This document shows, piece by piece, positions 34,926-43,738 of a DNA stretch of 64,000 bases. Below the pieces are notes generated by a model, which saw only the letters and a program-made list of their open reading frames with translations, was not told where the DNA came from and made no database searches. Numbering within the stretch: position 1 is the stretch's first letter; every line of letters begins with the position of its first letter. This stretch comes from Burkholderia sp. Ax-1724 (lineage in GTDB: Bacteria; Pseudomonadota; Gammaproteobacteria; Burkholderiales; Burkholderiaceae): assembly GCF_011752995.1 (NCBI RefSeq), contig NZ_VWWL01000004.1, forward strand, positions 305,586 through 369,585, given 5' to 3'. The position numbers were made by a program, and so were the translations under genes.

Positions 34926-36047
34926 ATGGCAGAACGACACAATAAATATCGTCCCCAAAGCATCGCCCGCCTTGGCCTGATGGCGGCACTTGCCGCGGCC
35001 GGCTCGAACGCATTGGCTCAAAGCAGCGTGACGCTGTACGGTGAAATCGATGCTAGCGCCGTTTGGCTGAACCGTGTCGATGGCGGGCATCAATTCAAGC
35101 TGGCATCGGGTCTGATCGACGGCAGTTTTTGGGGCCTGCAGGGTTCTGAAGACCTGGGCGGCGGTAATCGGGCCATCTTTCGTCTCGAACGTGGTTTCAG
35201 CGTCACGACCGGTGCCGATCAGAACGACCATCCGTATTACGTGGGCCTCGAGAACGACGGATATGGCACGCTGACGCTCGGGCATCAATACGATTCCATC
35301 CACGACTACCTTGCCCCGTTCACGCTGACGGGCGGCAATGGCGGTACGGCGTTCGCGCATCCATTCGACAACGACAACGCGAATAATTCATGGCTCGCGC
35401 GCAACTCGATCAAATACGCCAGCTCATCGTTTGGCGGACTGAGTTTCGGCGGGATGTATGCGTTCTCCAATGCGGCGGGGCGGTTTGCCGACAATCGCGC
35501 CTATAGCATCGGCGCGAATTATGGCAGCGGCGATTTCAACGCCGGTGCGGCCTGGCTGCATGCGAACGGGCGGGGCAACACGGAAAGCGGCGCTTACGAT
35601 GCAGTAACGTTGCCGGGCGCGAGTCGCAGTACGTTCGATGCTGCTGTGCAGGCACAAAACACTTTCGGTGTCGGTGCCAGCCAGGCGTTCGGTCCGGTCA
35701 CGCTGGCAGCATCCTGGACGCGCTCGATTTATAGCGGCATAACCGACACGGAAACGGGGCAAGCCGCGCGATCCGTCGCCTTCGGCAACTACGAGGTCAA
35801 CGGAACGTGGCAAGCAAGCGCCGCGTTGTCGCTCAGCGGCATGTACACGTATACGAAGGGTACGGGCGCACATTGGAATCAGGGCGCGCTGCAGGCCGAT
35901 TACATCCTGTCGAAGCGTACCGATACCTACGTCGAAGCAGTCTATCAGCGTGCCTCGGCTGACGCGCCGGCCGTCATCAACTCGATGATGCCTTCGGGCG
36001 GAAGCAGCCAGTTATTGCTCGCGGCGGGTATTCGCCATCGCTTCTGA
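34926..36047 (+). CDS. Trimeric porin linked to the NiCoT gene
   Basis: This 373-residue outer-membrane porin has a signal region ending NALA before QSSVTLYGEIDASAVWLNRV, the L3-type sequence GYGTLTLGHQYDSIHDYL and the terminal LAAGIRHRF. It belongs to the same porin family as 23142 but is a divergent paralogue. The ATG at 34926, five bases after the NiCoT stop, gives a full signal peptide; the open frame continues upstream within the NiCoT gene. Co-transcription with a metal permease suggests that it may serve metal or substrate entry. A strong terminator follows. Confidence 0.9.
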   Translation: MAERHNKYRPQSIARLGLMAALAAAGSNALAQSSVTLYGEIDASAVWLNRVDGGHQFKLASGLIDGSFWGLQGSEDLGGGNRAIFRLERGFSVTTGADQNDHPYYVGLENDGYGTLTLGHQYDSIHDYLAPFTLTGGNGGTAFAHPFDNDNANNSWLARNSIKYASSSFGGLSFGGMYAFSNAAGRFADNRAYSIGANYGSGDFNAGAAWLHANGRGNTESGAYDAVTLPGASRSTFDAAVQAQNTFGVGASQAFGPVTLAASWTRSIYSGITDTETGQAARSVAFGNYEVNGTWQASAALSLSGMYTYTKGTGAHWNQGALQADYILSKRTDTYVEAVYQRASADAPAVINSMMPSGGSSQLLLAAGIRHRF

Positions 36048-36123
36048 AGCGGCGTTCCTGGTGCGCGTTCCCGGTGCTTCACCCGGGAAGCTGGGCGGTT
36101 CAGGAATCCCGGTCGGTTCAATG

Positions 36124-36169
36124 AAAAAACCCCGGGAGTCGGATCGATGTCCGACTCCCGGGGTTTCAG
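36124..36169. terminator. Strong bidirectional terminator
   Basis: AAACCCCGGGAGTCGGA and its perfect complement flank TCGATG, giving a 17-bp stem with A and T ends. It separates the porin (plus) from the chrA pair (minus). Confidence 0.92.
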
Positions 36170-36194
36170 TTTATCCGCCGTCTGTTCGGTTCTA

Positions 36195-36728
36195 TCAGAG
36201 CGGCACGTAGAACACGGCTACGTAGATTAGCGCTACGGCCGACATCAGAATGTACGGATTGAGCTTGGTGAAGTAGACGACGCAGGCTGCAATAGCCGTT
36301 GTTGCCCACGCGAGCGTGGTTGCGTGCATGGATTCCATCACGGCCACGGCCCCGGCGAAAATCAGACCGACCGCCACCGGTGCCAGCCCGCGCTCGATGG
36401 CGCGACGCCAACGCGTGCCTTCGCTCTTATGCCAGAACAGCGTGACGACCACGAATACCACCGATGACGGGATATACATCGCGAGCGTCGCCACGATCGC
36501 GCCTGTAAAGCCCTCCAGATGCCAGCCGATCAACGCGGAAATCAGGGTGGTCGGCCCGGGAGAGACGCGGGAGATAGCGAAGAGGTCCGCGAATTCCTGA
36601 CCCGACAGCCAGTGGTAGACCGACACACTTTGATGCTGGACATCGGCAATGATGGTTTGGCCGCCGCCGAACGACAACGCGGAAAGCGGCGCGAACAGAA
36701 GAACGATTCTTAGCAGGACGTTAGCCAT
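36195..36728 (-). CDS. Short ChrA-type chromate transporter, subunit 2
   Basis: This 177-residue membrane protein is a single CHR domain of the chromate ion transporter family. It starts MANVLLRIVLLFAPLSALSF with GGGQTI, then RVSPGPTTLISALIGWHLEG, and has about six helices. Full-length ChrA has two such domains; here two half-size genes abut (TAA directly followed by ATG), so they probably form a heterodimer with opposite topology. Chromate efflux is the family's known activity, but short CHR pairs may move other oxyanions. Confidence 0.88.
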   Translation of the reverse strand: MANVLLRIVLLFAPLSALSFGGGQTIIADVQHQSVSVYHWLSGQEFADLFAISRVSPGPTTLISALIGWHLEGFTGAIVATLAMYIPSSVVFVVVTLFWHKSEGTRWRRAIERGLAPVAVGLIFAGAVAVMESMHATTLAWATTAIAACVVYFTKLNPYILMSAVALIYVAVFYVPL

Positions 36729-37298
36729 TTAGTTTTCCATAGCAGCGCAAATGATACTGAGCGGGACGAGTACGAGCACGACAGGCACGGTAGGCCAATG
36801 CAGCACGCCGACGGTGACGAAGGCGACCATGGCAAACACATAGCGGAGCAGTTTGCGCTCGACGCGCACCGCAACCTTGGCACCCATCGAGAACGTCGCG
36901 CCAACGCCGGCAGCGGCAATGCCGAGCAGCAGAAAGTGGGTGAGCGGATAGCCCGAGAGACGCGTATAGAGCACCGCCAATACGAGCACGACGACAAGAG
37001 CAGGCAAGATCATGCCGATCGCGCCAACGAGCGCACCGAGCGGCCCACGCAGACGCTGGCCGACATAAAGCGAGACATTGACCGGGTTTGCGCCGGGCAT
37101 GACTTGCGAGAGGGTCATGCCCGCGACGAAGGCATCGTTATCCATCCATTTGCGCTCCTCCACGACGGCTCGATAGGCCCATGCGGCAGTGCTGCCGCCG
37201 AACGACATCACGCTGATGCGCACGAAGGCGGTGAATATGTCCCATAACGCGACGTTTTGAGCCGCGGGCGCGGCAGCGGATTCTTCAAGGGTAGACAT
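36729..37298 (-). CDS. Short ChrA-type chromate transporter, subunit 1
   Basis: This 189-residue single CHR-domain protein is the first gene of the pair. It has SVMSFGGSTAAWAYRAVVEE, the motif MTLSQVMPGANPVNVSLYVG and several hydrophobic helices in the second half. An operator copy lies 30 bases upstream of its start, which ties it to the aromatic-acid regulon and argues that the pair may export or import an organic anion or an oxyanion linked to that pathway. That link is inferred from the site only. Confidence 0.88.
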   Translation of the reverse strand: MSTLEESAAAPAAQNVALWDIFTAFVRISVMSFGGSTAAWAYRAVVEERKWMDNDAFVAGMTLSQVMPGANPVNVSLYVGQRLRGPLGALVGAIGMILPALVVVLVLAVLYTRLSGYPLTHFLLLGIAAAGVGATFSMGAKVAVRVERKLLRYVFAMVAFVTVGVLHWPTVPVVLVLVPLSIICAAMEN

Positions 37299-37327
37299 GG
37301 CATGAAGTGGACAGAGGGTTGATGTAT

Positions 37328-37344
37328 GTTCCGTATAAGGGAAC
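37328..37344. promoter_or_regulatory. Operator copy 4 (GTTCC-N7-GGAAC)
   Basis: GTTCCGTATAAGGGAAC lies 30 bases upstream of the chrA pair, at a distance that would overlap the promoter or leader. The 5-bp arms are perfect complements. Confidence 0.65.
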
Positions 37345-37438
37345 TTCGTTCCTATTTAATTGCTATTTTTAGCACGCTGACGATTTGCCGGGCAACCAGG
37401 TTTTACGCGACCTCGGCGCCCGTCGTGTTACGGAAAAT

Positions 37439-37476
37439 AAAAAAGCGCTGTGTCCATCGGAGCACAGCGCTTTGAG
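37439..37476. terminator. Terminator after the Rieske oxygenase gene
   Basis: AAAGCGCTGTG and CACAGCGCTTT form an 11-bp stem around TCCATCGGAG. On the minus strand the stem is followed by a T-rich run, as expected for the oxygenase transcript ending at 37495. Confidence 0.8.
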
Positions 37477-37494
37477 CGGCGGAGCTATAGGGGC

Positions 37495-38784
37495 TCAGAT
37501 CGATTGCTGCTTCTTGCCTTCTTCCGCGACCATCGCATCGTGTGCGCCTTCGCTGAACGGCGTTTCACGCTTCAGCAGAATCGCGACCGAGCGAACCTTC
37601 TGCGACTCCGGATCGCGGCCCGGCGGCAGCGTGCCGTTCTCGGCGAGTGCGCGCGCCGACTTCATGATCCGGCTGCGCATCATGATGATGCCGTTGTCGG
37701 TGCCTACGAGGTTTTCCCTCGTGCGATCCTGAATCGGCCCCATGCTTTCCTGCAGCGAGGCATCCTGCATGGCGATGCCTTCGACACCGCTGTACGCGGT
37801 GCCTGCCCTTTGCGCCGCACGGTCCATCAGGTAGTTGTTCGTCTTGTTCTGCTCGGGAACGTAGTTGCTGCCTGGCACATAGCGCACGTGGATGCCCTTG
37901 CCTTCCTTCATCGCCCGCACTTCGCCTTCCGTTAGCGCGCGCGTCGGATGGTAATCGAAGCTCCATGCCCAGCAGTGGTGATCGTCGATCGGCACCCAGA
38001 AGTGGCCGTGCATCGGGTGATCGCCGCGCGGCGGAACCATCGTGAAGCAAGGCATGACCCACGGCGTGATACGCCAGTAATACTGATCGTCCTCGGCATT
38101 GCGACGCACGCCGATTGAGAGACCGCCCGACGCCTCGACCACCTCGAACACCGGAGCCAGGTCGTTCAGGTTGTACTGGTTGCCCTTCGAGCCCTTGAAC
38201 AGCGGGTCGGAGTTGAGGCTGCCGCTATGCAGGAACGAGACGTGGCTCGAATCGATGCCGCCTTCGAGCGCCTGCAACCAGTTGCATTCCTGAATCCGCT
38301 TGCTCATGAACGACTGGCGTGCCGGCACGGTCGAGAATTCCCATGCGGGCAGGGGCGGCTGCTGATCGGCCGGTCCCATGTAGACCCAGATGACGCCGCC
38401 CTGTTCGACGAGCGGATACGACTTCAGTTTGATTCTCTGCGCGTAGCCGCTTTCCTGCGCTTCGGACGGTACCTCGACGCACTGACCGGTCACGTCGTAT
38501 TTCCAGCCGTGATACGGGCAGCGAATGCCGCCTTCCTCGTTGCGGCCGAACCACAGCGACACGCCACGGTGTGCGCAGAATTCATCGATCAGGCCCAGCT
38601 TGCCTGCCGAATCGCGGAACGCAAGCATCCGTTCCGAAAGCAATTGCAGGCGAACCGGTTCGCCGCCAGGTTGCTCGAGTTCTTCCGACAGAAGCGCCGG
38701 CAGCCAGTAACGGCGGAACAGTTCGCCCATCGGCGTGCCGGGGCCGGTTTGTGTGACGAGATCGTTTTGTTCTTTTCTCAACAT
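37495..38784 (-). CDS. Rieske non-heme iron oxygenase, alpha subunit (phthalate-oxygenase-like)
   Basis: This 429-residue terminal oxygenase hydroxylates an aromatic acid using electrons from a ferredoxin. The Rieske cluster ligands are C70, H72, C89 and H92 (CAHRGVSLWFG and CPYHGWKYD). The catalytic iron site is at GGIDSSHVSFLHSG with D178, H181 and H186. Length and order match the phthalate 4,5-dioxygenase group of alpha-only enzymes. No beta subunit is seen. A ferredoxin gene lies divergently 150 bases away, and a reductase and a dihydroxyphthalate decarboxylase-like gene lie further on. The substrate is probably a phthalate-type dicarboxylate or a related benzoate; this is inference. Confidence 0.9.
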   Translation of the reverse strand: MLRKEQNDLVTQTGPGTPMGELFRRYWLPALLSEELEQPGGEPVRLQLLSERMLAFRDSAGKLGLIDEFCAHRGVSLWFGRNEEGGIRCPYHGWKYDVTGQCVEVPSEAQESGYAQRIKLKSYPLVEQGGVIWVYMGPADQQPPLPAWEFSTVPARQSFMSKRIQECNWLQALEGGIDSSHVSFLHSGSLNSDPLFKGSKGNQYNLNDLAPVFEVVEASGGLSIGVRRNAEDDQYYWRITPWVMPCFTMVPPRGDHPMHGHFWVPIDDHHCWAWSFDYHPTRALTEGEVRAMKEGKGIHVRYVPGSNYVPEQNKTNNYLMDRAAQRAGTAYSGVEGIAMQDASLQESMGPIQDRTRENLVGTDNGIIMMRSRIMKSARALAENGTLPPGRDPESQKVRSVAILLKRETPFSEGAHDAMVAEEGKKQQSI

Positions 38785-38854
38785 GGTAGGAGCCTCAGGG
38801 TTGCTGTTGTTGCGCGACGCAGTTTGGTACGGTTAGCAAGCTACTTGTTTTGTT

Positions 38855-38871
38855 GTTCCTTTATAAGGAAC
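38855..38871. promoter_or_regulatory. Operator copy 5 (GTTCC-N7-GGAAC)
   Basis: GTTCCTTTATAAGGAAC is the most symmetric copy. It lies between the divergent oxygenase and ferredoxin genes, 70 and 65 bases from their starts, well placed to control both. Confidence 0.72.
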
Positions 38872-38936
38872 GATGTTCAAAAATTGAGAACAAAGTTATC
38901 ATCGGACCCACAACATGTCAACGATGGAGATTCCCT

Positions 38937-39263
38937 ATGAGTCACGCTTGCGCATTTGCTCACCTCTGCCACGCTGGAGACGTTGCCGAGGGTAAAGCGA
39001 TCAAGGTCGAGAAGAACGGCCTGACGCTCGCCGTATTCAATATCCAGGGCGAATATTTCGTCACGGATGACACCTGTACGCATGGTCCGGGCTCGTTGTC
39101 GGAGGGCTATATCGATGGCGATACGGTGGAATGTGATTTCCACAACGGCTCGTTCAATATCAAGACCGGCGAGGTGGTCGCGCCGCCTTGCATGATTCCG
39201 CTCAAGACGTACAAGACGCGCGTTGAAGACGGCGTGGTCGTGATCGAAACGGATGGCGAATGA
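38937..39263 (+). CDS. Rieske-type ferredoxin
   Basis: This 108-residue soluble protein has a Rieske [2Fe-2S] site with C47, H49, C66 and H69 (CTHGPGSLSEG and CDFHNGSF). It resembles the ferredoxins of three-component aromatic dioxygenases and should carry electrons from the reductase at 44784 to the oxygenase at 37495. ATG 38937 is chosen because it gives the normal N-terminus; the frame is open 29 codons upstream through the promoter region and operator. A stem-loop follows its stop. Confidence 0.92.
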   Translation: MSHACAFAHLCHAGDVAEGKAIKVEKNGLTLAVFNIQGEYFVTDDTCTHGPGSLSEGYIDGDTVECDFHNGSFNIKTGEVVAPPCMIPLKTYKTRVEDGVVVIETDGE

Positions 39264-39268
39264 AATCG

Positions 39269-39302
39269 ATGCGCCAGGCGTGTTTAAAAATACCTGGCGC
39301 AT
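39269..39302. terminator. Bidirectional stem-loop between ferredoxin and CobW-like genes
   Basis: ATGCGCCAGG pairs with CCTGGCGCAT around CGTGTTTAAAAATA. It lies between convergent genes. The T/A-rich sequence is inside the loop, not after the stem, so termination strength is uncertain. Confidence 0.6.
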
Positions 39303-39342
39303 ACCTTCATGCTGCGTTCGAGCGTTCGTGAGTACACAGCTC

Positions 39343-40278
39343 CTAATTTCTCTTCACGATCAAGGTCAGGCCGCTTTTCACGCCTGCCATATTTGATGTC
39401 GCCTCGGTAATCTGCGCGAACCGGTCGCCCAGCACGAATTGCACGATGACGGGTGAACGGCCATTTTTCAGGCGCACACAGCCCTTCAGGCGCAAAAGCG
39501 ATTTGTCGTACTGCGAGGTGAGTTCGCGCAGGCGTGCACACAGCGCGCCGCTATCCGGCACGTCGTCCATTGCAACGAACCGCGTAATCGCCCCGTGCGT
39601 ACGGGTCAAGCGCGAAAGAGGCACACCCGGAACGGTGATGCGTTCGGCGCGCTTCACAGGCCGCGAAGGCGGCGTAAGCGCCTCATGTAGCCGGAGATTG
39701 CCGTTAGCGGAACGAAGAATGTGCGAACCCGCGTAATAGTTGCCTATGAGCGATTCCGCAGCGTCGATTTCCGGCGGCTCGGCAATATCCGTGTGAGTGA
39801 GGATCACCGTGTCGGCGCCTTGCAGCTGCGCACGCGCCTCGTCGAAGCGTGCGAGCGTATTGGCCGCGTGATGCGCCGCAATCGTCGTGAACGTACCGGC
39901 GATGCGGTAGCGCTCTTTCACGAGCGAATTCAGACTCAGAGCTGCAATCAGCGGACCCGGATCGGCAAGCCCGGTCGTTTCGATCACGACCATGCCGAAG
40001 CGGGGGATGCTGCGATGCAGGCGTGCCCAGAATAGCGTTTCAAGCGCTTCGTTCAGCGCCGGCAGCCCGTTGCAACATACGCACGCGTCCGCGAGCAGCG
40101 TCGAGGTATCGCCTGCAAATCCCAGCGTCGCATGATCGAGGCCGATTTCACCAATCTCGTTGACGATAAGTGCCGCGTTCGAAAACGGCGTTTCCTTCAT
40201 CCAGCGGGCGAGCAGCGTCGACTTGCCGCTGCCGAGAAAGCCGGTCATGACATAGATGGGTATGCGTTCGTGATGCAT
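39343..40278 (-). CDS. COG0523/CobW-family GTPase metallochaperone
   Basis: This 311-residue P-loop GTPase has Walker A GFLGSGKST (residues 13-21), the metal-binding CVCC motif (66-69), ETTGLADPGPLI and THTD for guanine-base contact. A CobW C-terminal domain follows. COG0523 proteins insert zinc, cobalt or iron into partner enzymes. It is the last gene of an operon with a class II aldolase-fold enzyme, a metal enzyme, and may serve it or the cupins. ATG 40278 is chosen because it places the P-loop at the usual position; the frame is open far upstream in the aldolase gene. Vitamin B12 synthesis is unlikely, since no cob genes are near. Confidence 0.88.
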   Translation of the reverse strand: MHHERIPIYVMTGFLGSGKSTLLARWMKETPFSNAALIVNEIGEIGLDHATLGFAGDTSTLLADACVCCNGLPALNEALETLFWARLHRSIPRFGMVVIETTGLADPGPLIAALSLNSLVKERYRIAGTFTTIAAHHAANTLARFDEARAQLQGADTVILTHTDIAEPPEIDAAESLIGNYYAGSHILRSANGNLRLHEALTPPSRPVKRAERITVPGVPLSRLTRTHGAITRFVAMDDVPDSGALCARLRELTSQYDKSLLRLKGCVRLKNGRSPVIVQFVLGDRFAQITEATSNMAGVKSGLTLIVKRN

Positions 40279-40297
40279 GTTCGACGGCCGGATTCCG

Positions 40298-40978
40298 TTA
40301 CGCGCGGAGCTTGCCGGCGTGGTAGTCCCACACTTTTTGCAGCAGGTTCGGTTTCCACAGATTGCGGCTGATCGTTTCGACCTGCTCGGGAGAAAGAACC
40401 ATCGGTTCGCCGATTTGCTGCGCAAGATACTGACGATGCGCGTTCTCTTCGAGATAGAACGCGAGCACGAACGTTTCCAGAATGCCTTCGGCCGCAATGA
40501 CCGCGCCGTGCGATTTGAGCATGGCGACGCGATGTGCGCCGAGGCATTCCGCGAGTTCTTCACCGAGCGGCTTTTTGTTGATCGAAGCCGTCTTCGGGAA
40601 CTGCTGAATTTCGCCGAGCACCGACGCCTGCATGATGACCGGTTGAACGACATGGCCGGTCATGCTGAAGAGGGTGGACCAGGTCGGGTGCGTATGCACG
40701 ACCGAATGGACGTCGGGGCGTTTGCGATAGATTTCCGAGTGAATGTGAAACTCCATCGGCGGGACGGCATCGCCTTCAATCAGGTTGCCGTCGAAATCGA
40801 TCGTGATGATATCGTCCACAGTCAGTGCGCTACGCACCGATGCGCCCGAATTGATCAACATGCGATCTTGGCCTGGCACGCGCCAGCTGAAGTGACCGTT
40901 GAAGTCGATCACTTCGGCGCGTTCGAGCATCAGGATCGCGTCAACGAGCATGTGCTTCTGTTGCGTGTATTGACTCAT
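40298..40978 (-). CDS. Class II aldolase/adducin-family protein
   Basis: This 226-residue protein has the class II aldolase fold. It shows NGHFSWRVPGQDRMLINSGA, the base-bearing E76, the metal pair in HTHP (H95, H97) and a third His in MLKSHGAV. The family includes fuculose-phosphate aldolase, but also metal-dependent decarboxylases of hydroxyphthalates in phthalate degraders. Beside an oxygenase and a dihydroxyphthalate decarboxylase-like protein, a decarboxylase or retro-aldol role on an aromatic or ring-cleavage product is likely. ATG 40978 has GGAAGTG nine bases upstream; a GTG at 40987 overlaps the permease stop and is the alternative. Confidence 0.86.
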   Translation of the reverse strand: MSQYTQQKHMLVDAILMLERAEVIDFNGHFSWRVPGQDRMLINSGASVRSALTVDDIITIDFDGNLIEGDAVPPMEFHIHSEIYRKRPDVHSVVHTHPTWSTLFSMTGHVVQPVIMQASVLGEIQQFPKTASINKKPLGEELAECLGAHRVAMLKSHGAVIAAEGILETFVLAFYLEENAHRQYLAQQIGEPMVLSPEQVETISRNLWKPNLLQKVWDYHAGKLRA

Positions 40979-40983
40979 CGCGT

Positions 40984-41777
40984 TCACTTCCAGGGAATCA
41001 GCTTGCGTTCAATTTCGTTCAGCAGCAGGGAAATGCCATAGCCAAGGATCGCAATGACAATCAGGCCGACATACATCTGCTCGACCGAAAGCAATTCCCA
41101 TGCATTCCAGATCATGTAGCCAAGACCGCTCTTCGAGCCGATCATTTCGGCAATGGCGATCAGCATCAGGCCCAGACCAAAACCCAGCTTGATGCCGCTC
41201 ATGATGTGCGGCACGGCGCCGGGCAATGCGATAGTGCGAAATACCTGCCATGGATTCGCGCGAAAATTGCGGCCCACGTCCAGATAGATCCTGTTGATTT
41301 CGAGCACGCCCGTCGTCGTATTGTGAGCATCGGATAAAACACGCCGATCGCGACCATCGCGATTTTCGACGCTTCGCCAAGGCCGCAAATCAGCATCAGC
41401 AGCGGAAAGATCGCACTCTTCGGAACCGGATAGGTTGCCGCAATCAGCGGTTCGAATACGGCGTGCAACGGTTTCGACAGACCGGTTGCAACGCCTAGCA
41501 GCAAGGCGGGAATGCCGCCGATCAGTCCGCCCCACAGAAGGCGCAGCAGCGTTGCCGAGGTGTTGTCCCATAGCGAGCCGTCCTTGACGAGCGCGCCGAA
41601 GGTACTGAAGATCTGCGTGGGTGCGGGGAAAAAGCGCACGTCGATAAGACCCGTCTGCGCCGCACCCTGCCATAGCAGCAGTAACAGAACGGGCGACGCA
41701 ATGCTGATCATGCGATCGCGTTGCCCTTTGCTTATCTTGCGTCTCTTCGACGGCGTGGTGTCCAATAAAGTACTCAT
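40984..41777 (-). pseudogene. ABC permease (SsuC/TauC-like) split by a frameshift
   Basis: Two frames together encode one 264-residue permease of the taurine/nitrate/sulfonate type. The first runs from ATG 41777 through AIGVFYPMLT. The second resumes with NTTTGVLEINRIYLDVGRNF and continues to GFGLGLMLIAIAEMIGSKSG and the end at 40984. The break lies near 41319-41326, where CTCACAATACG reads as if one base of an expected CTCACNAATACG is missing. Without it the protein would end in a scrambled tail of about 40 residues. It is either a real loss of the permease or a sequence error. Binding-protein and ATPase genes upstream are intact. Confidence 0.8.
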
Positions 41778-42577
41778 ACTTTTTCACCGAGGTCGCGGGA
41801 ACGCACGCGCTCGACTTCCTCGCGCAATTGGCCCCAGATGGAATAGACAAATTCGCCGTATTCCGGCTGTGCGCGCAGTTCGAGCACCGAGCGCGGGCGC
41901 TGGAACGGAACGTCGATCACGCGTTTCACGCAACCGGGCTGCGCCGTCATGATCATGATGCGATCGCCCAAGGTCGCCGCTTCGTCCACGCTGTGCGTGA
42001 TGAACAACACCGTCTTGCGCGTTTCGTCCCAGATGCGCAGCAACTCTTCCTGCAGCAGCAGCTTGTTCTGTTCGTCGAGCGCCGAGAATGGCTCATCCAT
42101 CAACAGGATATCCGGATCGTTCGCGAATGCACGGACGATGGAAACGCGTTGTCGCATACCGCCCGAGAGTTGATGAGGGTAGGCCTTCGCAAAACGCGTG
42201 AGGCCGGTGCGATCGAGGTAGTAGCCGACCGTCTCGCGAATTTGCGCTTTCGGCACACCGCGAAGCGCCAGCCCATAAGCCGCATTGTTGAACACCGTCA
42301 TCCACGGAAACAGCGAATCGCCCTGAAAGACCATCGAATTCCCCGGCCGATTCTGCGCGGGCGAGGTGATTTCGACCGTGCCGCTCGTCGGCGCTTCGAG
42401 ATTCGCGAGGATGCGCAGCAGCGTCGTCTTGCCGCAACCGGATGGCCCGACGATCATGAAAAAGCAGCCGGTCGGGATATCGAGCGAAACATTGTCGAGC
42501 GCCGTGACCTTGCCGCCTGCCGTCTCGAACGATTTCGTGAGATTCCTGAGCCGGATTTTCACGGAGGTGTCTTGCAT
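41774..42577 (-). CDS. ABC transporter ATP-binding protein (SsuB/TauB-like)
   Basis: This 267-residue ATPase has Walker A GPSGCGKTTLLRIL, signature LSGGMRQRVSIVRA, Walker B ILLMDEPFSALDEQNKLL and the switch His in FITHSVDEAATLGDRI. It belongs to the nitrate/sulfonate/taurine importer group, which in catabolic clusters often moves aromatic acids. Its stop overlaps the permease start (ATGA). Because the permease frame is broken, the complete importer may not work. Confidence 0.94.
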   Translation of the reverse strand: MQDTSVKIRLRNLTKSFETAGGKVTALDNVSLDIPTGCFFMIVGPSGCGKTTLLRILANLEAPTSGTVEITSPAQNRPGNSMVFQGDSLFPWMTVFNNAAYGLALRGVPKAQIRETVGYYLDRTGLTRFAKAYPHQLSGGMRQRVSIVRAFANDPDILLMDEPFSALDEQNKLLLQEELLRIWDETRKTVLFITHSVDEAATLGDRIMIMTAQPGCVKRVIDVPFQRPRSVLELRAQPEYGEFVYSIWGQLREEVERVRSRDLGEKV

Positions 42578-42594
42578 CGTGCGTGAAGCTCCCG

Positions 42595-43638
42595 TTATTT
42601 CGCGCGCGGCCGGTACGGGCCCAGCGCTGTGTCTGCGGCTTCCGCAAACGACGTATCGACAACCTGGGCAACGGTGACATTGCCCTTCACGTCGCCGTGA
42701 CTCTTGAAGTACGCCAGATCATTCTCGAGACTCGCGATGTTGAGCTTGCCGTCGGGATTCGTACCTTGAGGAACGATCTCGCGATAGAGCGAGGCATCCT
42801 TGATCGACGTGTACTGAGTCAGAATCGAAATCACCTCGTCCGCGTTCGGGCCGGCGATCCTGCCGTCCTTGAGCGCATCGTTGTAATCGCGCGCGGCGCG
42901 CAGATAGGCGCGCATGAATGCTCTTGCCGTGTCCGGATGCGCATGGATGAAGGTGTCCGAATAGAGCAGGACGGCGAGCTGATGATTCAGGTAAATCTGG
43001 TCGTCGCCCATCACGCGGATCGCGGCACCGCTGCGAACCGCTTGAGTCGCGGAAGGCTCGGTTGTCAACGATGCATCAACGGCCTTGTTTTCGAGCGCCA
43101 TCACGTGCTGCGGAAAGCCCAGATAGACGCGCTCGACGTCGCTCGGCTTGAGGCCGGCTTTCTTGAGCGCTTCGTTCATCGTGGACGTAGAAGCGCTGCC
43201 GGTTGCACTGCCGGCAATCTTCATGCCTTTCAGGTCTGCAAGCGTTTTGTAACGACCGCTCTTAACGAGATCCGTGCGCACGAGCAACGGCTGATAACCG
43301 TAGCCCGACGGCGTCGATCCCTTGTCCGCCACGACCTTGATGCCGATGCCGCGCATGACGGCGTTATAGAGCCCCGCGGACGGCGAACCGCCCGCGACTT
43401 CCAGTTGCCCGGAGCCGAGCGGCGCAACCATTTTCGCGCCGGAATCGAACGGAATGAATTTCGCGTCGATGCCTTCGGCGCGGAAATAGCCTTTCTTGTC
43501 GGCAATGAAGAACACGACATCACTGCTTGCATCCGCAATGCCCACATGAACGGTCTGCAAGCCCGCAGCCACTGCCGCGGCCGGGCCCAGCATGAAACAC
43601 ATGGCCAGCGCCGCGCCCATCATCCTGATGCCTTTCAC
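42595..43638 (-). CDS. ABC transporter binding protein (NMT1/SsuA-like)
   Basis: This 347-residue periplasmic protein has a signal peptide (MKGIRMMGAALAMCFMLGPA, cut after AVAA) and the NMT1/THI5-like binding fold: LQTVHVGIADASSDVVFFIA, GYFRAEGIDAKFIPFDSGAK, and DLKGMKIAGSATGSASTSTM. It heads the minus-strand operon with ATPase, broken permease, aldolase-fold protein and CobW-type GTPase. An operator copy lies about 100 bases upstream. Ligand unknown, probably an aromatic carboxylate or sulfonate. Confidence 0.92.
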   Translation of the reverse strand: MKGIRMMGAALAMCFMLGPAAAVAAGLQTVHVGIADASSDVVFFIADKKGYFRAEGIDAKFIPFDSGAKMVAPLGSGQLEVAGGSPSAGLYNAVMRGIGIKVVADKGSTPSGYGYQPLLVRTDLVKSGRYKTLADLKGMKIAGSATGSASTSTMNEALKKAGLKPSDVERVYLGFPQHVMALENKAVDASLTTEPSATQAVRSGAAIRVMGDDQIYLNHQLAVLLYSDTFIHAHPDTARAFMRAYLRAARDYNDALKDGRIAGPNADEVISILTQYTSIKDASLYREIVPQGTNPDGKLNIASLENDLAYFKSHGDVKGNVTVAQVVDTSFAEAADTALGPYRPRAK

Positions 43639-43738
43639 TGCCTGTCTCCTTGATTTGATCTTTGCGGCGCTCGGGTGGACTACCTCAGTTTCGATCTCCG
43701 GCGCAAGTGGTGCTCCCTTCGCTGCAACACAAAAAATG

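Noticed and set aside
39343..40278. Cobalamin-synthesis gene cobW
   Set aside because: It is a COG0523 GTPase, but no cobalamin-synthesis genes are nearby, so a general metallochaperone role is preferred.
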